Positions 1-12,900 of a stretch of 64,000 nt of DNA are shown here, piece by piece (positions within the stretch are counted from its first letter, which is position 1; the number at the start of each line of letters is the position of its first letter). The notes below the pieces were generated by a model that saw only the letters and a program-made list of their open reading frames with translations, was not told the DNA's origin and searched no databases. This DNA comes from Channa striata (lineage: Eukaryota; Chordata; Actinopteri; Anabantiformes; Channidae), in NCBI GenBank assembly GCA_033026295.1, contig CM065168.1, positions 43,784,875-43,848,874 of the forward strand. Reading direction: 5' to 3'. The position numbers were made by a program, and so were the translations under genes.

Positions 1-1911
1 TTGCACTATGAACCGCAAGTTTGACAGAAAACCTCTAATTCTCGCCGTCTTGTTTTGCAGCAGCCTTCTGTGAGAGCGACAACACAAATATGTCACCATC
101 AACATTCGCCAAAGCTCCATTACTGCCACAGCCCACATTATCGCCGCCAGAGGCCGCGCTGCATTGTTTGAATCTCAACTGATGACTGAACAACCTGACA
201 AACTGAGGCTCGAAACTCTGGCTGGCACAGTCACGCTGTCGAGGGCGGACACAAACACACGGACATTTGAAGACATTCATAGAGCGAATGAAAACAAACA
301 TGAACTCTGCATGACCTTGGAATTCTGTCCAATCACAGCAATGTTTTCAACAGAAATGAACAGTAAGTAAATGTAATCAGTCAGCATAAGACACATGAGC
401 GTATGCTTAGCGAGCATCAGGCAGCCACACAGATGACGGCCAAAGACCATTGCAAGGTAATAGCCTGATGTTCTGGATTGCAGAATATATTGTTGAAGGA
501 AGACAAGTTAAAGAAAACTATTTTTCTCCCACTGAAATATGGCTGAAACACTGGGACCCCAGACACGAGAAATGGCTGTGACAGACGCTGGACCAGCTGA
601 CAGAACCGAGGCGGCTTCAGTAAAACAGGAATGGGTAAAGGTCACCTCATCTACTGTTCCTGAGAACGCTCAGGGCACGAGATTCACTGTGAGCAGAATC
701 ATTTGCTCTGGATTTCTAATAAATTCCACAAAATACAATGACAACTATTTTCACATTGAAAGTACCACAGAAAACCATGAAACTTTCATTAACAAACAAA
801 AAAAAAAGCATTTTACCACAAGCTTAATACTTAATACAAACTTAGCAAAAATTATTTTAGGCCACAACACTTCTCCAAAAGGTCTGAAATCTTGGAAGGA
901 ATAATCACGTAGACCATAAAGACCATACAAACATTTTATTGGCATATCTCTACTGAGAGATGAGAGATGAATTATAAGTTTTGTCATTGCTTTCAGAACT
1001 GATCCATTTTCACCAGAAGGACCATGGTCGTCTCTCTGTCAAGTCTCCACGTGTCTGTCCCACTCTGCCCATTATCATCAGCTTGTCCTCACACCTCTGT
1101 CCAGCTCTCTCCGTCTCTAACCTAAATCTGTCTCTTGCCTCCTTCGTTTATCTAACCCCCTAAGTGTCTCGTCCCTGGAGTCTCTCCCCTCTCATCCGTC
1201 TCCCATAGTGGCACAGAAGAGCGATGTCATCGTTCCTCCCAGATATTTCACAGTCCATTTGCGGGGGAGTTAACTTGGAAACTTTTTTCATTTCCTGAAA
1301 TGTCTCTGGGCATCAGCAAATTGGAGTTTTGCTTCATCACCAAATTATTAATCAATGTTGAATCAATATATGAGTGGGCTGTGATGGAAAATGTCCATAA
1401 TAGATAAGAGTCAAGACCTACTCAAACTTACAAATCATCATTTTGAAATAAGTATTTCTCAGGCAGGATAGCAGAAAGTGCATGTGCTTCACACTCTGCC
1501 GGGTCAGGAATTATGGATTCTTTGGGGGGTCATTCTAAAACAAACTTTTCTGGAAAAGAAAATAATGATGATGTAATGTTCAGTTTGGAGAACTTTTACT
1601 GAGGCAGAGAAATATCTTTGGGGAAAAAAAAACCTGGGAGAAACACAATTTTGGTCCATATTATGCACTGTGCTATGAGACTGGACAACTTGTTCCTAAT
1701 TATTATTAAAATAGAAGCAGAAGAAAAACACGAGCTTAGAAAGGATTCTTTCATATCCAGTGTGTAGTAATGAGAAGCAGAGCTACATATTGCACATTTA
1801 TACGTAAAGTGATGATATTCAGCCTCATTTTAATATGATAGCTCATGATTACAGACATTCAGCATCTTTAATGACATTTCAAATTGCCCACTGACCTGGG
1901 CTGAAAAGGTC
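1..1911. other. Non-coding flank, no gene recognised
   Basis: No open frame here has splice sites, family similarity or codon structure that I can support. The longest frames (about 120 codons or fewer) are low complexity and lack recognisable motifs. The stretch is AT-rich ordinary intergenic sequence lying 3' of rbm46 and of its partial duplicate. Confidence 0.6.
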
Positions 1912-4038
1912 GGGTCAAACTTGTACTTAGTTTGGATAAAGTGTTAAACTGAAACAGGCAGACATCCCAGTTCCACCACCATTTTAAGCCTTTGTGCACA
2001 GGCCTCACATTAATAACAGTTTTTATGAGTCCCTTCAACCTGTCAGTCTTTGGTATTTCAGCTGATAAATGATGCTTAACATCTCACAAACAGTTACCAA
2101 AACTGTATTGCCTCTATTGCCTACACACACCAGCACACGCATACAAAACCTCCTCCTCACCTCTAGCTGCTCCTGGGTAGAAGGGGTTTCCCAGAAGAGG
2201 TGGCAAGGACACGTTGCTCAGAGGAGAGTACACCTCCACCCCGTCTCCCATCATCCTGCCGTCATTCCTGTGCATGGCAAAAGTCCCGTTCCCTCCCCCT
2301 CCTCCTGCTGCGGTGGTGGGGTTTCCAACGTGGCCCCTGCTGCTGTTCCTCCTACCCACCACACTTCCGTCTTTGAGCACGGCCGGTTTGGCCAGTGTCA
2401 CCTCCACATTGGTGCCATCGATCTGAGCTCCGTTCATGAGGCTCAGCGCCTTGATGGCGTCGTCACGGCAGCGGTAGTGGACAAAGGCGTAGTCTGTGAG
2501 TTTCTTGACCCGCTCTACGGAGCCGGGTTTGAAGCGGGAGAACTCCTGACGGAGGGTTTCTTCAGTGGTGCCAAGCATCAGGTTACGCACCTGGAGCACA
2601 GACAGCCACACACAGGCACATGACATGTGATTTTTTTCATAAACATAATCGAGCAACACAAAAAAGCTCAGACTGTAAATCCTTAGTTGGCTTCTATTTA
2701 CACAAGTTCCAAGAACCTTAATCATCCTTAACTTACCTGCTTTAATTTCTACAGAGGGACATGACAAAGACAAAGGCTTTTTAATAAACTTAACATCTAA
2801 CAAACACAGTAAAGGGAAATCTGTTGCACTCTTTACTTTGGTGTTCTGGGAGAATTAAACATCTTTCAGGAGTCCAACGCTCTGATTTCCATCAAACTCT
2901 CAATTTGCCATGACTGATGAGAACGCGGCTGCTCTCTCTAAACTAATCCAGCCTTATAGACTTTCAATACCTGCTTCAGGGATTCTTAACAATCAGATGA
3001 GGTGATCATTTCTTTATTAGCAGAGTCACTGTGGGTCAGCGAGTACAGCAGGTTCACGTGGACCTTTAGACTAACACCACTACGATACTTCACGGGTTGT
3101 TTGTTCCCCTCAGATCCCATCTCAAACTTTCAGAGTAGCAGCCTCCATCCTGCTGCTCTGCGCTTGTTCCCCTTTGATTTGAATTTCAGAGGCCTCCTCT
3201 AAAACACTGATCTTTGTCTGCACACAGCCGAGGAGGAAACTACAGAGCTGACCCTTTCATTTGGACAGATTCTTTACAAAAGTTTTACCCTGTGAGTGGA
3301 TGTGAGTTTTTATGAAAAAAATCTGAAACTTAAACACACGACACAACTTACAAATAAACTACCACAGCTATGGGGGCAAGTCAAGGCCTCCAAAGCTCTT
3401 GTGACTCATTTAAGAGATTTAAACACTGGAAATCAAAAAGTCACACTTTTATATTATTTGCTGAACTACAATTTCTGAGAAGTTTTATGAACCAAAACAC
3501 ATGAAATCTCTAAACTCTCTCACACATACTTACATAAAGGACTCTGACACGCTGCATGATCTCTTCGTCCACATCTTTCTCAGGCTCTGCCCAGTCCACC
3601 TGGATAGACTGACCCCACAGCTGGAAAGTCCCTGTTAAAGACATTACAAATATATTAAAATAAATCTTATGGAGGAGGACGAACAATATTCAATTGAAAG
3701 GACACACAAAAAAAATCCCCAACTGAAGAAAATCATCAGAGGTGGTTTACAGTATTTCCAAGAGTTTGTTCCTTGTCTTGTCAGAGGATATGATCACTTT
3801 CTGAATCCACATTTGCACTGAACAGATTTCTGTCTAATGCTTAAGCCAAATAAGCTGTGATGGCTGCAACTTCCATCAGTCCTACAGGGGTTTATGTTCT
3901 ACCGCCCCCTGCTGGACATAAACAGCCACCGACTCATGTTCAGAGGCTGAACTTACATGTTTCAGGTAAGAGCAGATATGACTCAGACAGCAGCAGAGAA
4001 ACAAGAATTAAAAAAATTAACACACCGCCAAGAAAGAA
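1912..4038 (-). repeat. Partial segmental duplicate of rbm46 (copy 1)
   Basis: This block matches 9,109-11,696 in the same orientation, starting at 'GGGTCAAACTTGTACTTAG' and ending just after 'AAGAAAGAA'. It carries duplicates of rbm46 exon 6 (3,534-3,631) and exon 7 (2,161-2,590) with their splice sites. Identity is very high in the exons and flanking intron, but the middle of the intron (about 2,850-3,290) differs from copy 2 by many insertions and deletions. The block lies about 2.9 kb downstream of the rbm46 stop codon. It is a recent tandem duplication or an assembly false duplication; the sequence alone does not decide. Confidence 0.85.
2161..3631 (-). pseudogene. Duplicated rbm46 exons 6-7 (RRM3 fragment), orphan
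   Basis: Two exons are visible. 3,534-3,631 (98 bp) encodes the linker ending '...MQRVRVLY'. 2,161-2,590 (430 bp) begins with 'VRNLMLGTTEETL', the RNP2 strand of RRM3, and runs through a glycine-rich stretch to '...FYPGAARG'. Both keep exact exon lengths, reading phase, acceptors and donors, and the translated product differs from the main copy by one residue that I can see (Ala to Val in '..SSRGHVGNP'). No start codon, RRM1, RRM2 or dsRBD exons accompany them, so they cannot make rbm46 alone. Read-through past the donor meets a stop after about 16 codons. They may be a dead fragment, or they could splice as extra 3' exons of rbm46 read-through transcripts. Confidence 0.7.
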
Positions 4039-6975
4039 TTTCTTCTGTTTATAAACTGACAAGTTTTTCCTGCAAGTTTCAGTAAGAAAAAAATCGTCAT
4101 TTAGCAACAGACATTTCATGTTTAATTGTTTTGGTTCTGTAGGAGAAGCAGTCTCAACTTTCATTAGGTTATCGTGAGACACATGTTCATTTTAGTAAAA
4201 ATTATTAAATTCATAATGGCTGCAAAATGTAAGTACACGCATTTGGTCATACTGAAAAAGTTAAAGGGCGATTTGATGAGTCCAGTCACAGCTTCAACTA
4301 ATGAAAACCAATCAAAACATTACAACTGTTTTTGCCGTGTCAGAGTAAAACTCCTTCATTTGTTTTACAATAACCCATAAACATTTCAGACGGTTCATAC
4401 CTGTGGATGTTGTTGGGGTTGGAGTGGAGGCTGAGGCCTGAGAGCCACAGGTGGTTCCAGTGGTCAGGGAGTCACCGGAAACGCTGTGGACGTTCAGTCA
4501 ACATCTGCGACCCCAGGAAGTCCGGGTGCAGTCCATCTGTGAAGGACTGAGGAGGACTCCACTACCGCTTCTGTTTAGACGAGAATATCTGACTTTAATT
4601 CAAAAAAAGGGAACATGAAATATAAAGATGTAAGATCAAGTGTACAAGTTAATAATTTCTAGTGGAGGATTAACATTGAATAAAGTTCTATTAAAATGTT
4701 TGCTAAATGTGGATAAAAGCTGAATGGAACGGCATCAATTATCAGTTTTACTTAAAAAATCTGAGGCCAGTCTTGTTCAGTTCACACGGACTAAACTAAC
4801 TCACCCTCCGGTGAACAGCTTCTGTGATGGATATTAACCGTCTGTCTGTTAAAGCGTCCAAAGACCTGACCTGTGCGCTGTCCCTGAACGCCTCACACAC
4901 ATCCCGCATCCTTCCTTTGTTCTGAGAGCTGATACCAGGCTGGAACACGGCATCCAGTGACCGGCCCACCGGTCTGTTCCTCAACCTTCAAACTCCCTGC
5001 ACAACAGACTTTAATGCATAACACAAATGTCTTTTCTATAAAGTTCTTCAAATCTTCAGCCCGACCCTCAGAAGAGACAAGGCCCGGTACTGATCCAGTC
5101 CGGCACGGCGGTGACACTGACGGCTGACACATCTGCTCTCCCTGCTTCGTTTCTTCCACCGCAGACAATCCCTGCTTCATTTTCCTCTGCAACATCGGCC
5201 TCCAGTTTCTGAGCCTCCACTTCCACGAAGAAATTAGAATAAACACACTCACATATTGAAATTCACTGAATAAAAAGGCAACAATCAAATATTTTGACCT
5301 GAATCTAAATTCTTGCAGTCACGTTGTAATTAAACAAATTATTCGTATTTTTCCAAACAACGCATCGTCTGCGCATAGTAAGGAAACAAATACTTGAATA
5401 AACTGAGTTTAAAGCAGCAGTGAAACACAAACAATTAAAAAAAAAAAACAAAAGTGTAAGACATTCGTTGAGGAGTTTATTGCTGGACACACATTCAACA
5501 TATAATATACGTCAGCTATAATATAGCCGTAAAACAATAACTTAAAACACTCTTTATTGGGATTTCTTTGATCAGCTGCGAGATAAACAGAACTTTGCAG
5601 CCAGAGTTATGACGCCACTCTGCTTATAATTTCTCTTCCTCTGACAGACGTGAATACGCTTCTCATCCTACACTTCTCCTAGACTCAAAAAGAAAATTCT
5701 ATAATTAATTCTAACACTCTGTTTTAAATACGTGACTCGGGAATTTACAAACTTGGTGAAGAAAAAGTGTCAATTTTTATTCATTCATGTCTTCTAATAA
5801 GAATGGACATCTTAAAGAGTTTTTACAATCACCACATTAAAATACACACAAGGTTCGAAACATACACAAATCAACATCTAAGTTAATATGTCACATATCT
5901 TTCCAATTCGGCTATGGACAGTCTCAAACTAGGATTAATATGTCAAGATAAGATCTTCACATTGTCTTGTTTCATTCTTTCAAAGTATGTTTTAGTATTT
6001 GCTAAACTGATGCTCATTCAGAAAGTAAATAATAAGTCTTTGCTTTGAGTAACGCTGAACCCTAGAAACACAGGACCGTTCAAAAGTCTCACGTTTTTGT
6101 AACATATAAAAATATTGTCAAAAGTTTTTTAAAAGAACTGGTTTCATCCATCATCTAAAAACAACATTAAAAACATTTTTAGCTAATTGTCATACAAGTG
6201 TGAATGTTGTATTTATGTGCTTTCAGTGGCATTATGGGTATTACTGGATTAACATTGGCTGAGACCAAATTCAACGTGGAGCAATGAACGACACAAACAT
6301 AAACCGCTGTTTGTCCGTCTGAAGGTAAAACAATGGTGCCAGTGACGGAACATTACAGAAACACGGGGGATTATTTGCAAGTGAACTCATAATAACAGTC
6401 CTGACGTTTGAGTCACCTCCTGTGCTGCAGGTCGTCCACCTGCTGCTGAATCACAGATGACTAGGAGCCTCCTGCAACATCAGGCCACATCTGTACATCA
6501 CTGGATGGAAACAAAGGAAGAAAACCTTTTCTACTGGGTTCGATGCCACGTATACACATAACCATCATAACCAATCTTCTTCTTACACGTGCAAAATAGA
6601 ATTAACAGCCCAATTACCTAATATTTTAGAGCCAAACAGAGCATCTCGGAAGACACAAACACCAAATCATGTTTTTCCATAACTGCTTGAACGCGACAAC
6701 AGCAACAGCTTGCCACAAAGTTAATCATTGAATTTTGATGGCAAGTTCTTTTTTGTGCCAAATCGCAAACCTTTTATTTATACTTGAACTAATAACTGCT
6801 ATATGTAGCAGTTACAGAGGGAGGTGATGTTAACTCACCTGATAACATTGACCAATGATCTAATTACATCATAGAGGAAATACACAATTCTGACACCAAA
6901 CATTAAAAATATGGTGACTCCACTACCACCAGCATCTGTGTGTATCACTATCTGATCAGGGTGTGTGTCTCACCA
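4039..6975. other. Gap between rbm46 3' end and its duplicate fragment
   Basis: No gene is recognised. On the minus strand a donor-like CCACAG|GTATGA sits at 4,401/4,400 after about 33 open codons rich in Ser/Thr/Pro, but the frame has no start codon. Frames at 4,893-5,288 lack family features. A minus-strand AATAAA at 6,773-6,778 may be the rbm46 polyadenylation signal. The remainder is AT-rich. Confidence 0.5.
6773..6778 (-). terminator. Candidate rbm46 polyadenylation signal (AATAAA)
   Basis: A canonical AATAAA hexamer on the minus strand lies about 200 nt past the rbm46 stop codon at 6,976. The placement fits a short 3' UTR, but such hexamers are common in AT-rich DNA. Confidence 0.3.
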
Positions 6976-9900
6976 TCAGTAGAAAGGTGACTGTGAGCTG
7001 ATGTAGTGCCTCTGTGTTTGGGAGGCAGGAGGGCTGAGTGTGGAGAAAGAAGCAAAGGGAGAAAGGCAGGAAGCAAAGGCTCTGTCACCACAGGTGAAAA
7101 CCCCAGGACTGGTGGTGGAGGTGGGGGTGGTGAGGGGAGGAGTGGAGTTTCTGGGAGAGTCGCAGGTAGCTCCAGTATAAAAGGAGGAGTCTGAAGGAGA
7201 GAGCGAAATGTGCAGAGGGGGAAATGCTGAGAGCTATTCTTTGACTTGAGGATCAACTTTGTGTACTTGCAACTATTCAGATGTATAATAACTTGGCTGA
7301 ATTATTCTTTTGCGTCCGGTGTAAATCTGTGTGTGTGTTAAAAAATACCCAGGTTCCACAGGGCCGTCTGTGCAGCCAACTCTTTGGCATCATCCAGCAG
7401 CATACACAGCTTGTCTGGGACGAAGGTGTTTTGTGTGGACGTGATCACCACCTACCAACACACACACAAAAATCATTCTTTTAAAGTTCCACACAAAGTG
7501 AAATGATCACAGAACAGAGCAGAGCCCTGATAGGTGGAACGTGTCCTGGCACTGCTGGAAAGACCTTGTAGAGGAGCATCAGTTTCCCGTCTTGTCCAGG
7601 TTTGGAGTACAGATGGTACTCGGGCTGTGACCAGTTGTTTTTGCGGCAGTAGAATTCCAGCAGATTGACAGCTGAGGCGATCTGGGTCTGCTTTAGTGAC
7701 AGCAGGCTGGTGGGGGAGAGGGGTGTGCCGGGAAACAGGGGGTACACACACCTGTCCAGATCATCTGAAAGTACAGGAACACACACACAATCACCGTTAA
7801 TGCACATTAGGACAGACACACTGACTCTCAGATTCTTTTGTCCGACTTCTGTCTACCTGTCTGGCCCCACGTTGCGTCACTATTTCATTTCAAGGGATCA
7901 TGAAATGAATAAACACGATGGAAATGTGTATTTCTCCGGCACAAAATATCTCTACATTTTGCCGTGTATTCTTAGTGAATTACTGGAGTTAAGAAGAAAT
8001 TGAACATATAGGACGTGCTGATAACGGTGTCAGGTAAACATTCAGAAAAGCAACAACTGACCAAAGACTAGAAAACTAATTAGTAACCATCAGAACATAC
8101 ACCAATCAGCCACAACTTTAGGTACACCAGATTACTGCAATCCACCCATTTAAAACTGATGACGGAGAACTAAACACACTAAAACCACCTCGACTTACAA
8201 TGTACCAGAGTACGGGTCCACTACCCACCTTCTTGATCCACACATTTTCAAACTCTTCAGTCTTTTTAATGATTGTAACGGTATTTTGAGTTTAATAACC
8301 TAGAGCTCTAGAAACAATATCAAAATATCCATTTGAACTTTATTTTAGCAGCTGCCATAAAATGTGACTCACTCAGCTTGGTTATAGCTCTGCTAAGTGC
8401 ATCTCCCCATTGCTCCCTCATTAAATCCATCTGTTTATCTGTGTCTACGTCTCCCATCCTACCAATCAGCCCACAGCTACTCTTTTACTTTATTATAACT
8501 GGGAAATACTCAGACGTCATTCAGTTAGAAAAGACAAAAAGTGTTTTTTTTATTAAAAACAGCAATGAATGAACCAGTCATCCTACATATAACACTAACC
8601 GTGGCTAGGAAACATAACTACTTAGACTTCACGGCTCTGTCGAGTTTGTCAGACACCTTGATGTATCGCCAACATTACCTCAAAGCAAACACACAGCTGC
8701 AAGAATCACCATGATATATGAAACTTCTCCAGCTACACTAATTAATGTCATTCATTAAGCTAAAGAGCAAGCAGAAGCTATCACATGCGTCAACACATAA
8801 AATTACACTTAAAAATTTGAAAATTAATATTGAAAGTAATCTTAAGGCATTAGGTAAGTAGTTACTAGGATTAAATATGTTATGGTTTTAATTTATGGAA
8901 ACCGCTGTCTTTTCTGAGCATTTTGTGAACCATCTATAATCACTACAACAGAGCTCACGCTGTTTTTCCAAACTACACCCCATATCTAAAGTGACTAAAG
9001 TGACATTTGAACATTATTAGATTTCTTGTTCAGTGGTTCAATACCCGGCCCCTCCCTGCGTGTCAAAGTGTCCTTGGGCAAGACACTGAACCCCAAGTTG
9101 CTCCCAGTGGGTCAAACTTGTACTTAGTTTGGATAAAGTGTTAAACTGAAACAGGCAGACATCCCAGTTCCACCACCATTTTAAGCCTTTGTGCACAGGC
9201 CTCACATTAATAACAGTTTTTATGAGTCCCTTCAACCTGTCAGTCTTTGGTATTTCAGCTGATAAATGATGCTTAACATCTCACAAACAGTTACCAAAAC
9301 TGTATTGCCTCTATTGCCTACACACACCAGCACACGCATACAAAACCTCCTCCTCACCTCTAGCTGCTCCTGGGTAGAAGGGGTTTCCCAGAAGAGGTGG
9401 CAAGGACACGTTGCTCAGAGGAGAGTACACCTCCACGCCGTCTCCCATCATCCTGCCGTCATTCCTGTGCATGGCAAAAGTCCCGTTCCCTCCCCCTCCT
9501 CCTGCTGCGGTGGTGGGGTTTCCAGCGTGGCCCCTGCTGCTGTTCCTCCTACCCACCACGCTTCCGTCTTTGAGCACGGCCGGTTTGGCCAGCGTCACCT
9601 CCACATTGGTGCCATCGATCTGAGCTCCGTTCATGAGGCTCAGCGCCTTGATGGCGTCGTCACGGCAGCGGTAGTGGACAAAGGCGTAGTCTGTGAGTTT
9701 CTTGACCCGCTCTACGGAGCCGGGTTTGAAGCGGGAGAACTCCTGACGGAGGGTTTCTTCAGTGGTGCCAAGCATCAGGTTACGCACCTGGAGCACAGAC
9801 AGCAACACACAGGCACACGACATGTGATTTTTTTCATAAACATAATCGAGCAACACAAAAAAGCTCAGACTGTAAATCCTTAGTTGGCTTCTATTTACAC

Positions 9901-12900
9901 AAGTTCCAAGAACCTTAATCATCCTTAACTTACCTGCTTTAATTTCTACAGAGGGACATGACAAAGACAAAGGCATTTTTAATAAACGTAACCTCTAACA
10001 ACCACAGTAAAGGGAAATCTGTTGCACTCTTTACTTTGGTGTTCTGGGAGAATTACCGTAAATTCTGGAAACATCTTTAAAAGAAATATATATTTTGTCA
10101 CAATAAACGCTCGGACTTTATCCAGGCTGAGAAATAATATCAAACTCTTGTTCAAGGCATTGTTCCGCCATTTTACCGACATTACGGTAAAGAGTGCGTT
10201 TAACGTGTGGCTGGTATAACACATGTCTGTAAACTAAAATAAACCAGCCAAAGGAGAAGACGTTATTGTTCAGACTTGCTCAACAAAAGATTTTGTACCA
10301 TAAGTGTTTATTCATTGAACCTGAATGGTGCCTGTAACACGGCAGTTCTGCTGATCACACAAAACAGAAAAGTCATGGTTTCATCATTTGCTTTATTTTT
10401 CTTCCTCCTGCGCTGAAACCACTGAACACCAAACCACTGTCACTTTTTCTTCCTGCGTGTTAAAGGGTCAACTATTAAAGTCGCTTCATTCTCCCGTGCA
10501 CTGAAACCACAAATCGCTATTCATCTTCCTCCTGAGCATTGAAACCACTGTCACACTCGACCTTCAGGATAGCCAACACCAAATTAAAAGCTGCATCATA
10601 GAATTTCTTCGCGTGTTTTCCATTATGAGGTGGTGAGGGTGTAAAAATATTACATTTTGCTGTTGGTTGTTTTTGTTTGCACTGACATCCATCTCAGAAC
10701 CCATCTCAAAAAGTAGCTTTCAGAGTCCAACGCTCTGCCATCAAACTCCAATTTGCCTGACTGCTGAGAACGCGCTGCTCTCTTAATCCAGCCTTATAGA
10801 CTTTCAATACCTGCTTCAGAGGCCTTCTAACAATAACACATGATTTCTTTGTCACTGTGGGTCACACAGCAGGTTCAGGAAGACTAACAGAGATACTGAC
10901 CCCCTCATTTGGACAGATCCTTCTTTACAAATTTTTTCACACTGATCTCTGTGAGTGGATGTGAGTTTTTATGAAAAAAATGTGAAACTTAAACACACGA
11001 CACAACTTACAAATAAACTACCACAGCTATGGGGGCAAATCAAGGCCTCCAAAGCTCTTGTGACTCATTTAAGAGATTTAAACACTGGAAATCAAAAAGT
11101 CACACTTTTATATTATTTGCTGAACTACAATTTCTGAGAAGTTTTATGAACCAAAACACATGAAATCTCTAAACTCTCTCACACATACTTACATAAAGGA
11201 CTCTGACACGCTGCATGATCTCTTCGTCCACATCTTTCTCAGGCTCTGCCCAGTCCACCTGGATAGACTGACCCCACAGCTGGAAAGTCCCTGTTAAAGA
11301 CATTACAAATATATTAAAATAAATCTTATGGAGGAGGACAGACAATACTCAATTAAAAAGGACACAGAAAAACACCCCAACTGAAGAAAATCATCAGAGG
11401 TGGTTTACAGTATTTCCAAGAGTTTGTTCCTTGTCTTGTCAGAGGATATGATCACTTTCTGAATCCACATTTGCACTGAACAGATTTCTGTCTAATGCTT
11501 AAGCCAAATAAGCTGTGATGGCTGCAACTTCCATCAGTCCTACAGGGGTTTATGTTCTACCGCCCCCTGCTGGACATAAACGGGCACCGACTCATGTTCA
11601 GAGGCTGAACTTACATGTTTCAGGTAAGAGCAGATATGACTCAGACAGCAGCAGAGAAACAAGAATTTAAAAAATTAACATACCGCGAAGAAAGAAAACA
11701 CAGAATGAAAGACGAGATGGGCATAAAGACTCGTTACCAGGTATTAGCTTCCTCCTGGCCATGGCTGCAGCTTTGTGGGATTCATACTCAACAAAGGCAA
11801 AACCTCGGTTTCTGCTCTTATCTGTAGAGCTGGGATACACGATCACATCCACAACCCCGTCTGTCACCTGTGACACATTCACACAGACAAATACACAAAA
11901 ATACAGACATATGAGTATGACATGCACGAGGTGAGGACAGGGTCATCGATGTAAAATGTGTCAAAAATGTGAACTTGGTCAGTGGCATTAATGGTTTGGT
12001 GCTAAAAAGGGAAACCTTCACATTTCAGCATTTAAGGACATTTTACCAACAGTAAGCTTCAGCATATCCTCATTTGATGAACACTGATCGGATCAGTCTC
12101 CCTGCTTATCAAAATCAGCAGACTCCAGTAAGCACGGTGTTCTGACACTGCACTGACTAACTTCAAGTTTAAGATTTAGTGACACCCCTTTTCTATATGC
12201 CCTCCCCCGCTCTCTCCTGTAAACAAGAATTTGAGTTACATGCAAATGAGTGAAGCAGTAGCAGGTGAGGGACTGTTAGCAGTGTGAGCACCTTCGTCAT
12301 CTCCTCCATGATCTCCTCTTTCCTCTTGTCTTTGGGGATGGAGCCAATGAAGAGCCGGCAGTTATCCAGGCTCACGCACACGCCAATGAACTTCCCAGGA
12401 CGGATCTCGTAGTTGTCAAGCATCTGAATGGCTCTCTGAGCTGTTTCTCTGCATTACAACCAGTGATTAAAAATACTTCAGTAATGAATAAAAATATCCA
12501 CTATTCATTTTACAACACATTACAGTTTTGATTTTACATTTTCAGTAATATTAGGTCCTCAAATTTACAACATCTAATACTTGTAATTAATGATAAGTCA
12601 TTACAATGAAGTTTACTGATCAGTTGAAAGTAGTACATCGATTCAATTTTCAATTCAACTTTATTTATATAGCGCCAATTAAGAACAAAGTCGTCTCAAG
12701 GCACTTTACATAATAGAGTAAAGACTTTACAGACATTCAGAGAAAACCCAACAAATGCCTCTTGAGCAGCTACAGTGGAGAGAAAAAAAAAACGCCCTTT
12801 AACGGAAGAAACCTCCAGCAGAACCAGGCTCAGGGTGGGCGGACATCTGCCTTGACCGGTTGGATAAGTGGAAAGTGGAGAGAGAGAAAAGAACAATAAA

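Noticed and set aside
35..301. 88-codon minus-strand frame at the window edge
   Set aside because: No family resemblance; could be part of a gene outside the window but nothing supports it.
539..904. 121-codon plus-strand frame
   Set aside because: Ends in Lys/Asn-rich low complexity with no motif or conserved start context.
2069..2623. 184-codon plus-strand frame, repeated at 9,266-9,883
   Set aside because: Antisense shadow of duplicated rbm46 exon 7; the minus frame encodes RRM3.
4893..5288. 131-codon minus-strand frame
   Set aside because: No domain, no supported splice partner, Cys/Trp scattered as in random translation.
7174..7181. TATAAAA on plus near 7,175 as a promoter
   Set aside because: Lies inside the last coding exon of rbm46, and no plus-strand gene follows.
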